This document shows, piece after piece, positions 60,637-64,000 of a stretch of 64,000 nucleotides of DNA. How positions within the stretch are numbered: position 1 is the stretch's first letter; every line of letters begins with the position of its first letter. The position numbers and the translations under genes are program-made. The notes beneath the pieces were generated by a model. The model was not told the DNA's origin, did no database searches, and saw only the letters and a list, made by a program, of their open reading frames with translations. Source of the DNA: FEN-1191 sp036490715 (GTDB lineage Bacteria; Pseudomonadota; Gammaproteobacteria; Steroidobacterales; Steroidobacteraceae); the NCBI GenBank assembly GCA_036490715.1, contig DASXDL010000031.1:62001-126000 (forward strand). The letters run 5' to 3'.

Positions 60637-61330
60637 CGGCATAGCCCTCGGCGGTGGGGTGCACGCGGTCATACGACAGGCCTGGGCGCATGGCGCCTGC
60701 CCCGTCGCTCATGGCCGTGTAGTAGTCGGCGTAGCCGGCATGCAGGCGCCGCGCCTGGGACTTCAGCCAGACATTGAGGGCAGCGATGGCTGCGACGGTG
60801 TCAAGGCCCGGCCGCCAGTAAAAATCGCTGGCTGGCAGGACCGAGGCGAAAATCACCTGCACGCGGTTGGCGGTCGCGATCTCGGCCATGCCCAGGAAAT
60901 TGTCCTGCATCATCTTCTGAGTGGAAGGACCGGTGTTGCCAGCGATGTCATTGGTGCCGGCCATGATGTGCACCACGCGCGGCTGCAGGTCGATGACATC
61001 CTGGCGAAAACGCAGCAGCATCTGCGGCGTGGTTTGGCCGCCGATGCCGCGGCACACACGGCCGCTGACAAAGAATGCCGGATCCTTCGACAGCCAGCCC
61101 AGCGTGATCGAGTCGCCAAGGAACACCGCATCGAGCGGGGTGCGGCCCGTTACGATGGCCTGATCATCGTCGCGGTAGCGCGCCAGGTACGGCCAGTCGG
61201 TATGCAGCAGCTGTTCGGCCAGAGCCGCATCGGCGCTCGCGTCGGCGGCGCCTGTCTGCGACCGCAAGCCCGCGCTCAGGGCGCCACCCAAGCCGAGCAG
61301 CAGTGTTCGTCGCTTCATCGATGGGCTCAT
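60566..61330 (-). CDS. Exported SGNH/GDSL hydrolase, PAF-acetylhydrolase-like
   Basis: A 254-residue hydrolase with a Tat-type N-terminus (MKRRTLLLGLGGALSAG). The SGNH blocks are VFLGDSITLGW (Ser), GRVCRGIGGQTT (Gly), HIMAGTNDIAG (Asn) and YDRVHPTAEGY (Asp/His). This pattern is close to the PAF-acetylhydrolase beta-subunit group, which removes acetyl or acyl groups. ATG 61330 is used; 61318 is also possible. It starts about 14 bases after the carboxylesterase stop, in the same direction. Confidence 0.88.
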   Translation of the reverse strand: MSPSMKRRTLLLGLGGALSAGLRSQTGAADASADAALAEQLLHTDWPYLARYRDDDQAIVTGRTPLDAVFLGDSITLGWLSKDPAFFVSGRVCRGIGGQTTPQMLLRFRQDVIDLQPRVVHIMAGTNDIAGNTGPSTQKMMQDNFLGMAEIATANRVQVIFASVLPASDFYWRPGLDTVAAIAALNVWLKSQARRLHAGYADYYTAMSDGAGAMRPGLSYDRVHPTAEGYAVMRPVAEAALAQTAHASAATACK

Positions 61331-61344
61331 CCGACCACTCCCGT

Positions 61345-62898
61345 TTAGATCCGCTCCAGCAGCGCGCACGGCGCCGCGCGCAGATCGCGCCGCAGCCGCG
61401 GTCCTTGCGCCGTGAAATCCAAATAGTTGTGTTGCTGTGCCTCGAACCGCGGCCAGCGCGGCAGCGCATCGGCGTTGGGATCACCGCTACGCGCAAACTG
61501 CACCCAATACGCCTGCAGGCTCACGCCCGGCGCTGCGCCCGCACTGCCGAGCGGCTGATCGTCCAGCACCGATGGCAATTCCGCCGCATGGCCAAATTCG
61601 CGCTCAGGATCGATGTCGCTGACCTGGTACTGCCACACGCTCTGTCCCGCGGCCGCGCGCAGTGCCGCCAGATGCACCGCCGGGCACTTAAACAGGACAT
61701 CGGCAGACAGCTGCTCCGACAAGCTTCCGAGCAACGCATCGGGCGGCGGAATCGCGTCCGCGCGCGCGAAATGATACAGCAGGCGCGCGCGCTCGGCGCG
61801 CACGCCAAAGGCCTGCCGCAGGAAGGCATCCAACCGGCCATCGGGCACGGTGAGTTCGCGCACGTTGCTGCCGACGATCAGCGCCGCCGGATTCGCTAGC
61901 CCGGCGCGTAGCAGCGCTTGCGGCTGGCGCGGAATGACCCGACCATCGATCACGCTTTGCAGCCACAAGTAGCTCTGATCCGGCAGGCCCGGTGCCTGCA
62001 GAGCCGCAGCCGCGGCCAGCAATGAGGCCGCATCGCGCGCGCGCAGCGCTCGCAAGCCGCGCGCGTCGTCACCGACGGCCTCGGCGGCAGCCAATTGCCG
62101 GCCAATCGCCTCGTTGGCCGCCAAGGTACGCGGCGGCAGCCCGAATCCGGGGGTGCCACTCTCTTCTATGGCGCGCGTGAACAGGCCGCGCGCCAGCGGC
62201 GAGACCAGCAGCAAGCCGATGTCCTCGGCCCCGGACGAGTGCCCGAACAGCGTCACGTTGCCCGGATCACCGCCAAAGGCGGCGATGTTGGCCTGCACCC
62301 AGCGCAGCGCCGCGATCTGATCCAGCAGGGCAAAATTGCCGGCCGCGCCGGCCGCACTCTCGCGTGTGAGCGCCGGATGAGACAAGAATCCAAACACGCC
62401 CAGCCGATACTGCAGCGCCACCAGCACCACGCCGCGGCGCGTGATACCGGAGTCGACCACGCCGCGCGCCGAGCCGGCGCGATTGCCGCCGCCGTGGACC
62501 CACACCATGACCGGCAGCGCGCGCCGCGGATGTAGCGAGGGCGTGCGCACGTCCAGGTACAGGCAATCCTCACTGTCGTGCGCGGCATCCGGCGCGTTCC
62601 AGCCAAAGTCCTGCTGCATGCAGGCGGCTGCCGCCGAGCTTGCTGATCGCTGCCCGGACCAGGATAGCGGCGGACGTGGCGCGCGCCAGCGCCAGGATCC
62701 CAGCGGCGGCTGCGCGAACGGGATGCCCCGAAAGATGATCGCACCGTCGATCGCCGTGCCCTGGATGCGGCCCTGGAAGATGTGCACGCTGCTCGCCGGC
62801 GCGGCCCCGGCCGGCCAGGCCGATGAAACCAGCAGCGCCGACAGCAGCACCCACCCGCATCGGGGGCCAAGTTCCCTGGCTGTTAAGATTGCGTACAC
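61345..62898 (-). CDS. Exported type-B carboxylesterase
   Basis: A 517-residue carboxylesterase with a signal peptide (GWVLLSALLVSSAWPAGAAPA). The family markers are FRGIPFAQPPLGSWRW, EDCLYLDVRTP, the oxyanion hole VMVWVHGGG, YRLGVFGFLSHP, GNFALLDQIAALRWVQANIAAFGGDP and the nucleophile elbow GHSSGA (Ser221, replacing the usual GESAG). It hydrolyses carboxylic esters. Probably cotranscribed with the GDSL hydrolase, giving two exported esterases in one unit. Divergent from the DUF1348 gene. Confidence 0.92.
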   Translation of the reverse strand: MYAILTARELGPRCGWVLLSALLVSSAWPAGAAPASSVHIFQGRIQGTAIDGAIIFRGIPFAQPPLGSWRWRAPRPPLSWSGQRSASSAAAACMQQDFGWNAPDAAHDSEDCLYLDVRTPSLHPRRALPVMVWVHGGGNRAGSARGVVDSGITRRGVVLVALQYRLGVFGFLSHPALTRESAAGAAGNFALLDQIAALRWVQANIAAFGGDPGNVTLFGHSSGAEDIGLLLVSPLARGLFTRAIEESGTPGFGLPPRTLAANEAIGRQLAAAEAVGDDARGLRALRARDAASLLAAAAALQAPGLPDQSYLWLQSVIDGRVIPRQPQALLRAGLANPAALIVGSNVRELTVPDGRLDAFLRQAFGVRAERARLLYHFARADAIPPPDALLGSLSEQLSADVLFKCPAVHLAALRAAAGQSVWQYQVSDIDPEREFGHAAELPSVLDDQPLGSAGAAPGVSLQAYWVQFARSGDPNADALPRWPRFEAQQHNYLDFTAQGPRLRRDLRAAPCALLERI

Positions 62899-62934
62899 TT
62901 CAGTCCATGCCTAGCGACTGCGCAGGAGAAGTTC

Positions 62935-63402
62935 ATGGAGAGTAAACCACCGCTGCCGCCGTTCACGCCAGAAAGTGCGGCCAAGAAGGTGCGCGCGGCC
63001 GAGGATGCCTGGAACACGCGCGATCCGGAGCGCGTGGTGCTGGTGTACACCGACGATACGCGTTGGCGTAATCGCGCCGAGTTTCCGCTCGGCCGCGAAC
63101 AGGTTCGAGCGTTCCTGCAGCGCAAATGGGCCCGGGAACTGGACTACCGACTGATCAAGGAGCTGTGGGCCTGCGCTGGCAATCGCATCGCGGTGCGCTT
63201 TGCCTACGAATGGCACGACGACTCGGGTCAGTGGTATCGCAGCTACGGCAACGAAAACTGGGAATTCACCGACCAGGGCTACATGGCGCGGCGCTTTGCC
63301 AGCATCAACGATCTGCCGATTCAGGCCGCGGAGCGGAAATTTTTCTGGCCGCTCGGACGGCGGCCGGATGATCACGCTGGGCTGAGCGACCTGGGCCTGT
63401 AA
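62935..63402 (+). CDS. DUF1348 / SnoaL-like (NTF2-fold) protein
   Basis: A 155-residue soluble protein of the DUF1348 group: AAKKVRAAEDAWNTRDPERVVLVYTDDTRWRNRAEF, IAVRFAYEWHDDSGQWYRSYGNENWEF and MARRFASINDLPI. The fold is the NTF2/SnoaL cone, usually a small-ligand pocket; no catalytic role is proven for the family. ATG 62935 has AGGAG upstream. Convergent with kup, 3 bases apart. Confidence 0.92.
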   Translation: MESKPPLPPFTPESAAKKVRAAEDAWNTRDPERVVLVYTDDTRWRNRAEFPLGREQVRAFLQRKWARELDYRLIKELWACAGNRIAVRFAYEWHDDSGQWYRSYGNENWEFTDQGYMARRFASINDLPIQAAERKFFWPLGRRPDDHAGLSDLGL

Positions 63403-63405
63403 CGC

Positions 63406-63999
63406 TCAGATCGAGATCTGCCGCCCGATTTCGACCACCCCGTCGTTTGGCAGCCGCAGAAAGTCACTGACGTGCAGCGCGTTGCGCGCCATGGCAGCGT
63501 ACAGACGCTCCTCCCAGCGCCACATGCCGGTGCCATCTTCGGTCGGCACGATGGTCTCGTGTCCGAGATAGTAGGTCACATCGTCGAGCTGCAGCGCGCA
63601 GCCGAAGGCTGGCGTGCGTGGCAGCAGGCTCGGAATGTCGGGCCGTTCCATGAAGCCGTAGTGGGCGCTGGCACGCCAGAAATCCGGGCCGAGCTGACTG
63701 ACCTGCAGCCGCCGCGCATCGTCGACCCACGGAATGGACTCGACGATCACCTTCAACACCAGCAGTTTCTGGTGCAGGGCGCGATTCTTTTGCACGTGCC
63801 AGCGCATCACCGGCGGGGTATCGCGCGAGGTGCGTGAGATAAACACCGCGGTACCGGGCACGCGTGGAATGTGCTGCGCGGCGACCTGCGCCAGAAACTC
63901 GGGCACCGGCAGCAGCTGCTGACTGGCGGCACGGGCGACCGCCGCGGTTCCCCGATGCCACACCAGCATGACGCCGTAGATGAGGCCGGCCAGCAGCAG
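63406..63999 (-). CDS. kup: Kup-type potassium transporter, C-terminal part
   Basis: The frame is open to the window edge, so only the last 198 residues are visible. They include the end of the last hydrophobic segment (LLLAGLIYGVMLVWHRG) and the cytoplasmic C-domain typical of Kup/KUP: RVPGTAVFISRTSRDTPPVMRWHVQKNRALHQKLLVL, YGFMERPDIPSLL, YYLGHETIVP and WEERLYAAMARNAL. Kup is a proton-coupled potassium importer. The family call is firm despite the truncation. Confidence 0.93.
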   Translation of the reverse strand: MLLAGLIYGVMLVWHRGTAAVARAASQQLLPVPEFLAQVAAQHIPRVPGTAVFISRTSRDTPPVMRWHVQKNRALHQKLLVLKVIVESIPWVDDARRLQVSQLGPDFWRASAHYGFMERPDIPSLLPRTPAFGCALQLDDVTYYLGHETIVPTEDGTGMWRWEERLYAAMARNALHVSDFLRLPNDGVVEIGRQISI

Positions 64000-64000
64000 C

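Overview
This is a GC-rich (about two-thirds G+C by eye), densely coded chromosomal segment of a Gram-negative proteobacterium. Lipoproteins, Tat-type signals, a TonB-dependent receptor, a YfiR-like periplasmic protein, a YbiT-type ABC-F ATPase and a Kup transporter all point that way. A gammaproteobacterium is my best guess, but this is an inference from gene style only. I saw no rRNA, tRNA, CRISPR array or intact insertion sequence.

Layout. 1-3.7 kb: a plus-strand, overlapping glyoxylate-to-glycerate operon (hydroxypyruvate isomerase, tartronate semialdehyde reductase, glycerate 2-kinase, SDR). 3.7-7.1 kb: diacylglycerol kinase, a membrane protein with its winged-helix regulator, a PAP2-like protein, a PRC-barrel protein and a HAD hydrolase. 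7.1-17.4 kb: two exported unknowns, an AEC transporter, an S53 peptidase, an MHS-type MFS transporter, an Old Yellow Enzyme and a two-domain SnoaL lipoprotein. 17.6-22.3 kb: a GDSL hydrolase, a decayed H-NOX/histidine-kinase nitric-oxide sensor locus, and a Ser/Thr kinase with a Calx-beta C-terminus. 22.3-25.7 kb: small redox/stress-type genes (cupin, dienelactone hydrolase, CHRD, cytochrome b561). 25.7-27.5 kb: an AT-richer patch with small membrane or exported ORFs and a short repeat. 27.5-38.8 kb: ybiT, a TonB_C-like protein, an MFS-monooxygenase fusion, a tannase-family esterase, an aldoxime dehydratase, a 1-Cys peroxiredoxin, an FAD-linked dehydrogenase and a TauD-type dioxygenase.

39.2-54.2 kb is the signalling core. 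A minus-strand block runs TonB-dependent receptor, REC-GAF-GGDEF-EAL, YfiR-like protein, CHASE8-HAMP-GAF hybrid histidine kinase, REC-histidine kinase. Two further c-di-GMP proteins flank it. Gene order and overlaps suggest one envelope-sensing module, related to YfiBNR but with a histidine kinase where YfiN has a diguanylate cyclase. The three GGDEF/EAL proteins look complementary: two keep EAL but have ruined GGDEF motifs, one keeps GGDEF but has lost EAL catalytic residues.

54.3-57.4 kb: mtkA-mtkB-mcl, the malate thiokinase/malyl-CoA lyase limb of the serine cycle, which makes or uses glyoxylate and so connects logically with the operon at the window start. 57.5-64 kb: exported MsrA and MsrB, an SDR, a GNAT, a GDSL hydrolase, a type-B carboxylesterase, a DUF1348 protein and the C-terminal end of Kup.
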